From the NCBI RefSeq assembly GCF_019393635.1, contig NC_057863.1, positions 623,914,791 through 623,978,790 of the forward strand: a DNA stretch of 64,000 nt, in the 5' to 3' direction. The notes beneath the pieces were generated by a model. It saw only the letters and a program-made list of their open reading frames with translations, was not told the DNA's origin and searched no databases. The translations under genes were made by a program, and so were the position numbers. Source of the DNA: Dromiciops gliroides. Taxonomy: Eukaryota; Chordata; Mammalia; Microbiotheria; Microbiotheriidae. Shown piece by piece: positions 11,762-25,785 of the stretch; within the stretch, counting starts at the first letter, position 1, and each line of letters opens with the position of its first letter.

Positions 11762-13297
11762 TAATTGATGGAGGGCAGAAGAACTTGGTATTAGAATAGA
11801 ACTAGGGCTTTTAGCTGTAGTAGGCAAAATCTGACTCCAGCTACTGGCCCTTAAACTGAGTTACCAGTGCCAACTAACATATTCTCATTACTCCCTTTCC
11901 ATATGGAGTGGTTGTTAGGTGGTGGCTACATTAGCCATTTGATTGTGGTTGACCTTTTAACTAGGCAAGCATAAAAAGTGAAATGGTTTTTTAAACTACT
12001 ATCTTTACCCGTTTGTTAAATACATTCTTCCACTGAGTTACTTTCCTTCTATGTAAAAATGCTATTAAAACCCAGAGCTAATAACTTGTTGATTATTTCC
12101 CTAAGCTGCAGCTTTCGAGGGCATCTCATTTTTAAACATTAATGCAATTTGCCTTTAATAGTACTTTAATTTAAATTTTTTTTACCAGAATTGGCTCTCA
12201 AGAAATATTTGAGCAAAGTGATTAAAAAGAGATATCGAAGCTGAAGAACACGAGGGTAATAAGTGTGTTATTACCTTGCTGATTTTTTGCTTTTACTTAG
12301 ATTCTATCATATAACACTTGTAAATTGTTGTTTTTATAAGTATCCTGCCACAACGGGAAGTTGAGAGATGTTGTAATAATCAGAGTTTAGTTAGCAATAA
12401 AGACCTCAAGTAAAATGTAGTACTCATAAAAGCCAGCCTGGGAATAATAATTTCTGGACTGTAACTGCCCCAGCAACCATGGAGCCAGTGTGGGTGTCCT
12501 ATTTTTATACATTAAAACACAGCAAACTAAATGCTCCAAGCTGAAAGCACTTTGCAAATCTTGACACCTTAATTATGATAGCACCTGTTGTTACTGGGAT
12601 TACAGGATGGCCAATTGCCCCATTTTTAAAGATGGGAAACTGAGGCATTGCAGGGTTGTGTTTAGATATGACAGCACAATTGTTGTGGGAATGATGTGGG
12701 TATCTCATCCCATAGGGTCACTGTCCTGTAAGCTGGTTTGGTTATACCATATTTATATGGTCACAAAATTATTTTCAGAATCCTCAAAATTATATGGTGC
12801 ACTGGATAGATCACTTGGATATGAAGTCAGAAAGACCTGAGTTCAAGTCTGATTTCAGACATTTACTAAATGTTCAATCAGTGATGTGCTGGAGCCGATT
12901 GTTAAGTTTTCACTGTTAGCACTTTAACCTCTGAAATTAAAAGCTTCAAATTAAGTCTCGATTTATTTTGTCGATTGTGTAGACCTAAGTGATAGGACAC
13001 AATGTTAATGCAGATTAAACCTGTGTCATGTACATTGTGGGAAGTGGGGAGATCTGGTTGTTAAAATATTTTACCAGCATACCCCTGCGTATGACTCCAG
13101 ACAAGTCACAACTTCTGCCTCAGTTTCCTCATCTATGAAAAAGGGATGATAGTAACTACTTCCCAAGATTGTTGTGAAGATGAGGTATTTGTAAAGCAAA
13201 CCTCAAAAGTGCCATATGCTATTACAGGGTAAAAATAAGTTTTTGGCAAGCCCATAGAAGTATAAAGGTTGGCTTTGCAGTAATCTTATATACATAA

Positions 13298-14089
<792 letters not shown>

Positions 14090-14107
14090 AATTGCAGAAA
14101 CTACATG

Positions 14108-14265
14108 ATCTTTGGGCAGGTAGGTGGGAGAGTGGATAAAGCACCGGCCCTGAATTCAGGAGGACCTGAGTTCAAATCCTGCCTCAGACACTTGACACTT
14201 ACTAGTTGTGTGACCCTAGGCAAGTCACTTAATCCTCACTGCCTAGCAAAAAAATAAATAAAATC
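14108..14265 (+). repeat. Short marsupial SINE in MASP2 3' UTR
   Basis: Forward copy beginning 20 bp after the MASP2 stop. Its AAATAAATAAA tail supplies AATAAA motifs. Confidence 0.88.
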
Positions 14266-14283
14266 ACAGAAACCTCCAATAAA
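14253..14283 (+). terminator. MASP2: MASP2 polyadenylation signals
   Basis: AATAAA occurs at 14253-14258 and 14257-14262, inside the A-rich tail of a SINE, and again at 14278-14283 just beyond it. These are the first signals after the stop codon. They predict a very short 3' UTR of about 170-220 nt made mostly of SINE. Which one is used cannot be told from sequence. Confidence 0.6.
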
Positions 14284-15299
14284 CTTCTCCCTTAATGAGC
14301 AATACTTTTCCAGCAATCTGTATTCTAAGTATCCAACAAAGTAGCCTAAATTTGGAATATCAACATGAAAACCAAACTGTTTTAAAAAAATGAAAACATT
14401 CTAAGATGAGGTTTCTGAAAACTTCATGCACAAAACTGTATCTGTAATAGCCCAGATGAACCTTACTATCTTCAAAGTAGTAAGTCTGCTCTGAAGAGGA
14501 ACTATATTCAGAGTTGCTTTTCTAATGCTGAGCAGGATTCCCTTCCTTCCATCCACTTTTCAACTGCAGTCATTTCTCTGCATCTATGCCAGCATTTGTA
14601 ATATGATGTATATCTAGGTATATTCTTGTACTATTGTTCCTAAGAACCAAAACGAGACTGTGAAGATGCTCTGTTGCTGCAACATACTAAATAAATGTAA
14701 ATAATCAATTCTAAGGTATAGCAATCCGGGAAGAAAGGTTATCCTGAGTATTCACAAAATAGAACTAAGTTCCTTAGAATTTCTTAAATGGCAACAACTG
14801 AAAATTGTAGAAGAATGTTCCATGCGGAGAGACCTTGACTTGAATTTCTTTATTGATTCCTACTAGACATGAGCACGGTAGTCACAACTGTTAAGTTCTT
14901 CACTCATGCTTGGGATGCCTGTCTCTGAGGGGTGCTGAGGATAAAAAATGTGCAAACTTTTAAGGTGTCACGTACAAGCTCTTAGGCAATCACCACTTCC
15001 CATCAGTTCTCAACACACAGATTTGGAGGACAATCCACTTAAAAAACTCTGTGGTTCAATTTCTTTTGACATTTAATAAATCTCTATCCCTGAGATGAAA
15101 TCTCTTCAGTTCAGGTGCTCTAAGAAAAGTACCACCATACACGAAGTTTCACGGTGGGGCTGAATAATTATGCACTTTTATGTACAAAGCACTTATGATA
15201 GATGACTAAGTGTCTTCCAGTTTCCTGGGCACAAACAGGAAAAAACCAAACTAACCAAAAACAAACCATTTTTTCCAGTTAAGACTCGAGACACAATTA
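14284..15299. other. MASP2-TARDBP convergent intergenic spacer
   Basis: This is about 1 kb of AT-rich unique-looking sequence between the two 3' ends. I see no exon and no recognisable mobile element. Longer isoforms of either gene could extend into it. Confidence 0.6.
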
Positions 15300-15316
15300 T
15301 GGTGGCAACAATAACT

Positions 15317-15322
15317 TTTATT
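15317..15322 (-). terminator. TARDBP: TARDBP distal polyadenylation signal
   Basis: TTTATT on the + strand reads AATAAA on the gene strand, about 2.87 kb after the stop codon. This fits the distal human site that yields the roughly 4.2 kb mRNA. Other AATAAA motifs in the UTR (near 15.88, 16.03 and 16.66 kb) could be minor sites. Confidence 0.65.
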
Positions 15323-16803
15323 CAATTAGTTTAAAAATATTTAGATAAATGCATTTAGAGAAGACCAAAGTTTTAAAACAGTTCTACACCAAATAGTTTA
15401 AAAAATATATTTTTATATATTTCATTTTTTTCCTGAGGGCCAACTAATACCCCCGTCATAGCTGTTTAGTCCCATAAATAGATTTTAATAAGAGACTACT
15501 TAACACTGTACGCATTCTATAACTTGATTCTGGATCTATACAAGTGTAAATAAGGGATTAAAACCATGCCATTGACAAGTTAACTTACCATTGGGTTCCT
15601 TGAAGGCTTGCCCGTTTAGTCTTTGGAGGTTCCCGAATACCATTTTAAGTGTTACCATGTTACTGCTGCTGAGTAATAGTGCAAGGGCTAAAATGCAAAA
15701 TTCAGATGGTACAGGATTTGGACATCATGCAGCTTTAGATGCAGAAAAAAATTAAAACAACTCAAGATCCTTTTACAGAGGAAAATGAATAATGAAACAA
15801 CTTGGGGATTACTTAAAAAGCTAAAGGAAATCATGACTTCATTGTTTGAAACAGCTTGCAAAATGACAAACCTATTTATTGTAACCCAACTAGATAAGGG
15901 CATTAGGAGCAATAACACAAGAACTCTAATGCTCTTACATGAAATACAATAATAAAGAATGAACATATTATTGCTTTCACATACTTAACAATGCAGCACA
16001 AGAGCCTAATCTGAGTTTTGCAAATAATTTTATTTACCGATACTATACTTCCACTTCAGTCAGGGTGGACGGAAGGGGGTGGAGGGAGAGGGGAAGGACA
16101 AAAAACTCTTTTAACGGTTTTTTCCCCTGCAGTCAAATAAGAAACCAACCCAATCTATTAGTTCATAAGCTGTCACGTTTCCGAAATGATTATTTTAGGC
16201 ACAAGATAAACTTTGTGGTTTCTTCAACCTTATCCCCGACTGCAATTAATTCCACGTTTCCTTCTCATATCCATCGGGTAAGGTGTCTGAATACCCATTT
16301 TTCTTAATCTGCTTTGCTACAAAGCATTAGAGAAGAGCAATCTTTTAAACATTAACTGCTCTACCCAATTCCCCCAAATCAAAACATTCTAAAAGGTAGA
16401 CATGATTTCCCCGAGTGGAAACTCATACAAGCTGTGTAATAATATCACCTAATGTGCAGAGGCACTAAGGAAAGTTGGAGGGTACTGCTTACCATTTTAG
16501 GTGAGGTCACCCAGACTCATTAAAAACTAGATTAAAAAAAAAATACAAAAAACAAAACTTATTTTGGACAATGCAAGAACAAATAGCAATTAAGTCTGGG
16601 TATCAGGTGTCAATGCATGACAGGTGATGAATCCATTTGACTTGAGACAACTTTTCAAACATATTTATTTGAAGCAAAATGAACTATTGCCAAGAAACTT
16701 TTATGAAAGTTCCATCTCAAAAGGGCCAAAAAAGGGGAATTAACTGCTATGAATTCTTTGCATTCAGGGCTGCAAAACAAAGACACATATTATTTAAATC
16801 AGT

Positions 16804-16809
16804 TTTATT
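16804..16809 (-). terminator. TARDBP: TARDBP proximal polyadenylation signal candidate
   Basis: AATAAA on the gene strand lies about 1.38 kb after the stop. Added to the coding sequence and a short 5' UTR, this predicts an mRNA close to 2.8 kb, the size of the main human short isoform. In human this site is bypassed when TDP-43 is in excess. The assignment here rests on spacing. Confidence 0.55.
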
Positions 16810-16996
16810 TAAGAATTTCCAACATTGACAAATCTTCTAAAAAGCATCCAAGCACAGAACACAGAACTGCAGCAAACAGCATTCTTAGGGGTATCTTACA
16901 GACATTAGAACTTCCACCCTTCTTTGAGACACACCCTGAGCTCACTGGTGGACTCTGCTTCAAAGAAACCCTGCAAAGCACACCACAAGCTCAGTC

Positions 16997-17515
16997 AATG
17001 TTCCCAGTCACAGCCCCCATCGTCTTCAGGTCACGTTACCACACTTACATATCATTAACAGAAAAGAACACACACCATACAGCATTCACAGCAGTTGACA
17101 TAAGGGGAAAAATACAAATAATTCATTTCACTTAACACATTCAGCTAGTTGGTTAACTAGGAAGAGAACTCACTTAAAAGTCTTCCAACACATGTGGATG
17201 TCCTTTGAATGCAAGAAACATTCGTACATTACTGGCTATCATTGCTCTCTGCACACTCTCTCACCAAAGCCACAGGATCGAGAGACACATCTCGCCAAGT
17301 TCAATGCACCACCAAGTCTCTGCACGCGCTCTCTCCTGTTTCTCGCTCATACCATCCTCTCATGCCTCGGCACCACCATCAATCCCACACAAGGTTTCAG
17401 AAGTTCAAACAGCCTTCTGGTTCCATATCACAGCCTTGCGTTCATAGCGTTGATACGACTCCATGAAATAAAGAGTAGCGGATAAAAATGGGACACCCAC
17501 CGTCAAAGACGCAGC
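16997..17515 (-). promoter_or_regulatory. TARDBP: TARDBP 3' UTR autoregulatory region (TDPBR equivalent)
   Basis: In human the TDP-43 binding region lies roughly 0.67-1.19 kb after the stop. TDP-43 binding there promotes splicing and alternative poly(A) use in the UTR and lowers its own mRNA level. The matching interval here is where the sequence follows the remembered human UTR most closely, for example around 17280-17500. The exact edges are taken from that spacing and not from a motif boundary. Confidence 0.6.
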
Positions 17516-18182
17516 ATGTGCAGGGTGAGGAAGTATTCTTGAATGAGAAAGCATGTAGACAGAAGTATTCCTATGGCGGAATATTTACAGCACTACTTTC
17601 AATGAAGTGCTTCTTCCATAAACATTTGAAATGAGATGAACTGCAGAGATTAAATGAAGCCTTCATATCGTACTTTAGTATATGAGGAGAGACAGTGTTA
17701 AAAAAACAAAACAAAAACAAAACAAACAAAAATACCAACATCATGACACCATGTTCTCCAGATTGGAGATTTTTCTAAGGAAAAATCTGTATGGTGGGGA
17801 TCAAATTAAAACAAGGAGAATGTAGTTCTGACTAATGGTTTCCATTTTGAACATGCAAAGAAATTCACTTGACGAGAAGTCCAGGGATAAAATATCACAG
17901 GAGAAATCGTTTTTATAATCAATTGTAGTGTGTTAGTTTACCCATCAGGCAAATAGCAGTTCACTTTCAACCATTCAGTATTTCAACCCTTTATGTAACA
18001 AAACTTATAAAATTCCTTTAATTTTTTTTCCTCTTTTTTTCTAAAGAAAAATGTCAAAAATACTGCTGAATATACTGCACACAGAACAAACTGATTCTGA
18101 AAAGTTTAGTACATATGTATTTTACAATATACTTACCATGAGTTTAGAAAAATTTAATTCCCACCATAGTTATCAGAACTGT

Positions 18183-18713
<531 letters not shown>

Positions 18714-19149
18714 CTACAAGAAATAAGGGATGCAAATAAATGAGGTTAACCTATGGTTTAAGATGGTAAGAAAAGAACAAGTCAAGATTAAAACCAGTTA
18801 TCTAAGGTAGAAAAAAGTTCTCCAAACTTATCCTACTAAAATAAAAACACCCTTTTTAGCTATAGTAAAAGCAGCAGGGACTTTCTGGTCATCTGTTTCC
18901 AGAAGACACAATACTACCATTAGTTAAAATGGGTGCCTTTGCAGAAATTTATCATTCACAACATAGTGGTGTACTCCCACAAATACTTTTAAAATGTACA
19001 CATGGCCATAACCAGCACCCTGCACCCCAAATTTCATATAAAGGTCAAGTGGCTTTCATAAGCATGGTAAACAGCTGGATGGAAAATGTTCAAGGAAGAA
19101 GTTACCTAATTACCAGGGACTAAAATATTAAAATTAAAAAAAAAAATAC

Positions 19150-19320
19150 CTGATCATCTGCAAATGTAACAAAGGCAAAGGCCCTGAATGGTTTGGGAAT
19201 GAAGACATCTACCACTTCTCCATACTGGCAAAAAAACTGCCGCAATTCATCAGCTGTCATGTCCTCTGTACATCGCCCAACAAATACCTTTCTGCTTCTC
19301 AAAGGCTCATCTGGGCTTTG
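19150..19320 (-). CDS. TARDBP: TARDBP exon 5: RRM2
   Basis: 57 codons (residues 182-238) lie between a TTAG acceptor and a CAG|GTATTT donor. The RNP2 motif KVFVGR and RNP1 motif AFAFVTF of RRM2 are present. A few conservative changes from human appear in the helix and strand between them ([18 protein letters not shown]). RRM2 binds UG-rich RNA together with RRM1. Confidence 0.99.
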
Positions 19321-19898
19321 CTAAGTCAAATCATACAAGAGAAAAGGGCAGATCAGAAACTGCAGACAGCATAATGAATGTACTTTACACAGTTCATGGC
19401 TGGGGATGTAAAAGGTTATTTGGTTGGTCTGATGAGTATTCTTATGCTAGATGATGAAGAGACTGTGTGTTCCTAACAAGGAGAGGCTTTTCCCTTGAGA
19501 AGTTGCTATGCCAAATTAAATCCACAATTTTGGAAACACAGCTAGATTCTAACAAGATGTACTTAGTAATGTCCTCACAGAAAGTAGTAGTTGTCCTAAA
19601 TGGGCAAGCTAGGTCTTTCTAATGAAATGTATTCTGATTGTCACTAAGTACATGTTCTCTAATTTAAGAGAAAACTAAGCCAATAAATTTAAAGGAACAA
19701 ATTAAATGAAAGGGAACAAAAATGATGTGGTCAAGAGGCTATTTCCAGTATTATTATACAGTACAAGGGCACGATAACCTAAAATCAAGGCCCTAGAGTC
19801 CCACAAAGAAGGAAAAGGGTAGTTAGTTTAAATGCAAAATGTTGTTTGCAGTGATTTTCTCCAATGAAGTTAGTGGTTTAAAAAACAAAAAAGCCCTA

Positions 19899-20066
<168 letters not shown>

Positions 20067-20700
20067 CTAGAAAAGTTTTTAAAGCCACGTCAATAAAATT
20101 AGAGGCACAAAAGTTGAAGCAAGAGCAGACAGTGATAGATAATAGTAATTGGGAACAGGGGCTCACAAATATACCATTATGAAGCAAAGGCATGACTACA
20201 AACAGTGCCAGAACCTCAAAACAGTCAAGTTCCCAAACTTTAACAGACACTGACATTTTTGCAAAAGGAAAAGTCATGAATCAAGATGGTGTTAAGTGAT
20301 ACTCGAGCATTTGTATTTAATTTTCAGGTACTGAAATTCATCTTTAGAGCCTGACACTTCTATAATTACTTACATGAAAGATAACAGACTTCCCCTTTCT
20401 CCAAATAAAATGCTTAGGGTAACTGACTTCTATAAGAACCATTTTTACACCATGACTTGATGCTTGACCAACCTACTCTCTAATAATGGGATTTTACTGT
20501 ACCAAAGCATTTTACCATATATGTACCTAAAGCAGAAAATAGAGAAAGCTGTCTTTCTGGTTTCTTTTGTGTAAGATGGAACAAGATAGGAAGTGTCTTC
20601 TAATGAACATGAAGGACAATGACTTAAATACTGATATAAATGCTAGAGACCCCAATTCATTGGGAAAAGAAAAATGTAAGGATGGCATAAATTTTGATTA

Positions 20701-20931
<231 letters not shown>

Positions 20932-22153
20932 TTAGACTACATCCACATGATACTATTTGCTGAGCTTTGGAGGTAAAGGGGCTATCTCATTCAAGGGTAC
21001 CGTTAATCCACTGAAAATACAGTCTATACTTCAAAGGCTATGTTGGGGTCTGTCCTGGGGTTTCTTGGTACCATTCATTCCAAGCTCTGGTTTTGCAACA
21101 CCCAAGAGTATCTACATCCTGGGGAATAATACCACATGATTCTCAAGATAAACAAAAACACTTCCCATATAATAGTATGGAAAGGAGCATGTTGCAAAAA
21201 CCTGAACAACTGTTCCAGCTGTAGAAGTCTGACCAAGCACTAACTTCTGGCCAATTCCTCAACACAACTAAGGCACTAGAAAACTAAGATGCACTATTGA
21301 AAAAGAGACTCAAATTTTCTGGCTGGTGTCATTTAAGCATTTTTCACATCCAGGCCAAATTTGGTATAGTCATGTCTAGAAAGACTAGAAGACATGCAAA
21401 AAGGAACCAGTGAGTGAAAACTACTAACCACCCCCCAACCCATAATGGATGGCTACCTGTCAACTTTAAATAGCCTACCATCTTCCTCTAATCTTTTCTT
21501 CCCTCTCTTAGATTTAGGATCTAAACCATAAAACGTAGGAGAGGGGAAGAATCAAACTGGTTCCTACTAGTTTAAAACTTTTTGAACATGTGCCAAGCTT
21601 TGTCCTTTGGAATAAAAAGGTTTGCTTAAGCAAAATTAAGGGCACAAAGATTAAATCAAGTTTAAAAACATTAACAACACTCAATTATGAACAGTAAATT
21701 TATTTTGTTCCTAGTTCAGTCTTAACCTATCTATTAAACTAGGTTTCCTAAAGGTCTTCATTTAAAATTCACAGACTGTTCGGGAGGGTGAGAAAAGTAG
21801 ATTTAGTCAGAGGACTTGGGTTTTCCCACTTATCCTGAGAACTTGGGGAAGTCACTTCCATTATAAATTGGGCATTATCCATTTTTCCAGAGTTGTTATT
21901 AAATGAATAAATTTATACCAAACGTTTCCATCGCTTTGTTGCTAGTATTAGAGCTGGATGGCTTTATTCGAACAGCTGTGTTGAAAGTGCAAGACATTTC
22001 TTTGATAATGTGACATTTAACTGTAACACAGACTCATCTTTTAAAACAGCTGCCCATGTAGATGAGAAGACATCATAACTATCTGGTGTAACTGAGGCCC
22101 ATCTCAAACGATGGAGTATTTTTGCCTTAAGAGGCTCAAGAGCTATACCATCA

Positions 22154-22444
<291 letters not shown>

Positions 22445-24010
22445 CTGACAAAGGAGACATGAATAAATGGTACTTTTCAAAAATCACAATTTAACTTTTA
22501 TTGTCCTAACAACCAAACAATCACTTCATTGGGGTTAATTAGCCATACTATGTTGATTAAAAAGTTATCAGAGTTATTGTTTTGTGGCTGTTTGTGGTTA
22601 CAGCCCCATCACCACTAAAACCTACAAGAAATCACCAGAGGACAAGTGAAGAGTCAGGGTTGAATCCCCCCATCAGCCAGGAATTGAAGACCTGGGTTCA
22701 GATTCCAGCTCTGACAGCAAGTAATGTGTCTCAGTTACTTCATATACACTCCAAATACACCAGTACCAAGGTCAAGTCACTTAACTCAATGGGATTTAAG
22801 TTTCCTTATCTGCAAAAGGAGCTAGACTTAATGGGCTCTAAAATCCTTTCCAGTCTACAACCCTATGATTTTGGGATTAGGGTGTGGAAGGAGTTCTGGG
22901 TGTGGAGATAAGAGAATCTGGCTTTGCCTCCCCGTGTGCCCTCACACCAGCTCCTTAAATCTTTCTGGGCCTCAGTTTCCACACCTGTCAAAGGAGGGCA
23001 GCTAGACAGGAGGTCCCGTAGGCCCTGTCCAGCACCAAACCTTCCATTTCTAACCTTTGAGCAAACTGGAAAGTTTGGGAATTCCCCTGTCACGGTCGTC
23101 TGGCGGACTGAGGATGACTAAAGCCTGGGGGTTCCCCGAGTGAGGCACATGGGCCCGGAGGGGCTTGGGTCCCACCACCCCACCAGGAGAGTCCTCCGCC
23201 AAAGTGCCCCTTGTTTTACAAATGAGACAGCTTCCCAGGGTCTCCCGTGGTCAATGAGCGGCGAGTCTTGCTCCTGACCCCGCGCCCTGGGGGGCCTGGA
23301 AGCTGTTCCCCACCCCTCCCGCCCCTATAGGGGGGCCCGCTCTTGGACTATGAGCTCCTAGAGGCCAAGCCTGCCTTTCTGTCTTTTTTTTTCCTTTGTC
23401 TCTCCAAGTGCTGAGAGCCCCGACCCAGGATAAATGTTCACGGAATGAATAAGCGACTGCCTCCAAGCTGGTCTGCCACCTCGGGCCCGTAACCCCAGGG
23501 CTGCCTCGATTTCCCTTTCCGTCCAACTATCGGTCCTAGGAGGTTAGGCCTACCTCCCGGCCCCTGATAACAAGCCCCGCCCTAACTCAAGGCCTCGGGA
23601 ATGGGGTTGTCAAGCGAGCACAAACTGATCCTCCGGCCCGGCCCCTGCGCAGGCCGAGGCCCGCGGGCTGCACGCGGCCGGAGCCGGCCGGTAACCATGG
23701 CCACGGGCGCAGCGGGCGGGGCGGTGGGGGAGGGGGAGAGGCCCGGGCGGGGGGGGGGGGGCGTCACCGGCACGTGGCCTCAACCCGGGTTTACCCCCTC
23801 CCCACCCCGAAATTGCGCCGCCCACCCCCGCCCCCCGCCCCCCGCCCCAACTCCGGCCCTGCCGCCCTCCTCTCGCAGGCCCGGCCCGAGCCGGCGAGGC
23901 CCTGACAGGACGAGGCCAGAGCCAGGCCCTGCACTCTTCCCCCCTTCCCCCCGCCCCGCCGCCTTGGGGCCGGGTCGGGCCGGCGCTGCACCGGGGGGCC
24001 CGCGACTCAC
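22445..24010 (-). other. TARDBP: TARDBP intron 1
   Basis: The intron runs from the GTGAGT donor at 24005-24010 to the GTCAG acceptor at 22445. Its 5' half is GC-rich CpG-island sequence with a 13-G run (13 G on the + strand) at 23749-23761. Its 3' half contains an old MIR-like piece (about 22660-22890). No coding sequence is evident; long GC-rich frames here are compositional. Confidence 0.8.
22650..22890 (+). repeat. Old MIR-type fragment in TARDBP intron 1
   Basis: Diverged forward remnant: GACCTGGGTTCAGATTCC, GTCAAGTCACTTAACTCAATG and CTGCAAAAGGAGCTAGACTTAA. Confidence 0.5.
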
Positions 24011-24560
24011 CCGCGTGGCCGCCGCTGGGCCCCGGACAGGCGAGCGAGTGGAACACAAGCTAGCCCTGGCACGGCCGCCGACACCGCCACCGCTGCGCTC
24101 CGACAAAATGGCGCTCGAGCCGCCTCCTCCCCTCGCCGGACGTCGGGCTGGCCCACCGGAGCCACGCGCGCGGGGGAGTCTCTCCGGCCCCGGGCGCTCC
24201 GGCTCCGTCCCAAGCCCCGGGGCCGTCGCCTCGGCGAGAGACGTGGCGTGAGAAAGATTCGAACCGGGTTTGGAGAAGGTGCTTGCGGCCTGCAGGGGGA
24301 AGCCGGAGAGGGGCGGCAGCGGCGGACGAGCTCCCCCCACGCGCGGGCGGGCCGATGGTTCAGCCCGACCAACCGACGCTCGGGGTCGGGAGGGAGCTCG
24401 CGCCCTTTCGGAGTACGCACGCGCGGCGGCCGGCGGGATGCGCGGGCTCTGCTCTGCCGCTCTGAAATCCCGGCTCCCGGCTGGCGCCCTGGGCCGGCAG
24501 GTGCAAGGGAGGCGCGGCTCGAGCCCCGGGGCGGCCTGGGCGCTGGCAGCCTCCGGGCTT
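23560..24560. promoter_or_regulatory. TARDBP: CpG island / TARDBP promoter
   Basis: A kilobase of very high G+C with dense CpG dinucleotides surrounds TARDBP exon 1, in a window that is otherwise AT-rich. No TATA box is evident. This is the usual promoter type for a ubiquitously expressed gene. Confidence 0.9.
24011..24140 (-). other. TARDBP: TARDBP exon 1 (5' UTR, noncoding)
   Basis: The gene strand reads a GGAGGAGGCGGC block followed by GCGCCATTTTGT and GGAGCG(c/a)AGCGGTGGC, matching the start of the human TARDBP mRNA as I recall it. It ends at a GTGAGT donor. The segment AAAATGGCGC on the + strand (24105-24114) is a YY1-type motif inside the exon. The transcription start is approximate. 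Confidence 0.8.
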
Positions 24561-24599
24561 TGGCATACGCAGAGCCACTCTCCTGGATTGCACCCCCTC

Positions 24600-24715
24600 A
24601 CACACACTTTCTCCTGCTCCTACAACTCTTTAACCCCATTCAAAACTAAACTCAAGTGCTGCCTCCTCCGGGAAGCCTTCCTTGTTGCCCACAGTTGTTA
24701 GTACGCTTTGTCTAT
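24600..24715 (+). repeat. L2 LINE fragment
   Basis: ACTCAAGTGCTGCCTCCTCC followed by GGAAGCCTTCCTTGTTGCCC matches the L2 3' region; the element appears to resume near 25.13-25.31 kb. Confidence 0.65.
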
Positions 24716-25189
24716 AATAATAACCAGCAATCATATAGCGCTTTAAAATTATTTTTGTTTTCATATAGCGCTTGAAGAGCTGCAAAGCGCTTTGCTAAAT
24801 CGTTTAATCCTTTCTACAACACAGTATTGATAGGTGCTATTGTTTCCATGGTACAGTCGGGGAAACAATGTGACCATTCATTGTCAGAGGTAAAATTTGA
24901 ATTCAGAGCTTCCTTACTACGATTTCCGCACGCAATAAATCCTCGCCTTTTAACTGCCTCCAATTACCTGCAACTTTCTAGTTATGCACCCTTGGGCTAG
25001 TGGCTTCTCCGCTCCCAGCCCTGCAATCCTTCTCTGCAAATGAGTATAATGACGGCCCTACCCCGGCTGGGTTTTGCTGTGATCAAAGGAGGTGCGAGTT
25101 AAGTAATTTGCCTATGACTTAGAAAGGAGAGCTGCTGTTATCCCTCCAGCTTTCTCTTTGTATGTGTTGGGTGTTACTTACATGTGTAA

Positions 25190-25310
25190 ATGTCGGGTCT
25201 CTCTTTGGGATCTAAATTTCCTGAGGGCAGGGACTGACCGTGGTTTTGTATCCTCAGGGTTTAGTGCAATACCCAGCACGTAGTAGGTGTTTAATAAATG
25301 TTAATAGACT
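25190..25310 (+). repeat. L2 LINE 3' end fragment
   Basis: CTGAGGGCAGGGACTGACC then CCAGCACGTAGTAGGTGTTT and AATAAATGTT form the usual L2 terminus. Confidence 0.75.
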
Positions 25311-25314
25311 ATTA

Positions 25315-25472
25315 TCATCCCCATTTTATAGTTAAGGAAACTGAGGCAAATAGGGTAAGTGAACTTACCCGGGGTCCCACAATAAGCGTCTGAGGTCAGA
25401 TTTGAATTCAGGAAGATGAGTTTTCCTGACTCCCAGCCTGACACTCTATCCACTATGCCACCTAGCTGCCCT
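25315..25472 (-). repeat. Older MIR/CORE SINE
   Basis: Diverged reverse copy starting in ATTTTATAGTTAAGGAAACT and ending CACCTAGCTGCCC. Confidence 0.7.
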
Positions 25473-25626
25473 ATACCTTGTCTCCCCGTTTACCTGAATT
25501 TTCAAACATAACATCATCAGTTGAGAAATGGTTCTTATGCTTGTAAATATTAATCAGCCCCTTTGGTATGGGACATTCAAGGGAGAAACTTGTTGCCAAG
25601 ATTCCCACCCTCAGCCCCCACTTTTG

Positions 25627-25785
25627 TTAGGCTTTTGTTTTTTTGTTCTTTTGCAGGACAATTGGGGTTAAGTGACTTGCCCAGGGTCACACAGCTAGTA
25701 AGTGTTAAGTGTCTGAGGCCGGATTTGAACTCAGGTCCTCCTGACTCCAGGGCCGGTGCTCTATCCACTGCGCCACCTAGCTGCC
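25627..25785 (-). repeat. Short marsupial SINE with exact 17-bp TSD
   Basis: CTCAGCCCCCACTTTTG is present at 25610-25626 and 25786-25802, identical on both sides, marking a young insertion. Confidence 0.93.

Larger units (their letters stand above)
15300..18182 (-). other. TARDBP: TARDBP 3' UTR
   Basis: About 2.9 kb follows the TAG stop and contains no SINE or L1 insertion, a striking contrast with the flanks. Long parts match the human TARDBP 3' UTR as I recall it. Two AATAAA signals in this strand fit the known human short (about 2.8 kb) and long (about 4.2 kb) mRNAs. The lack of insertions suggests constraint. Confidence 0.85.

Noticed and set aside
23601-24701. Several 130-275 codon frames on both strands around the TARDBP promoter.
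   Set aside because: CpG-island composition suppresses stop codons; frames overlap on both strands and show no domain. One coincides with the known noncoding exon 1.
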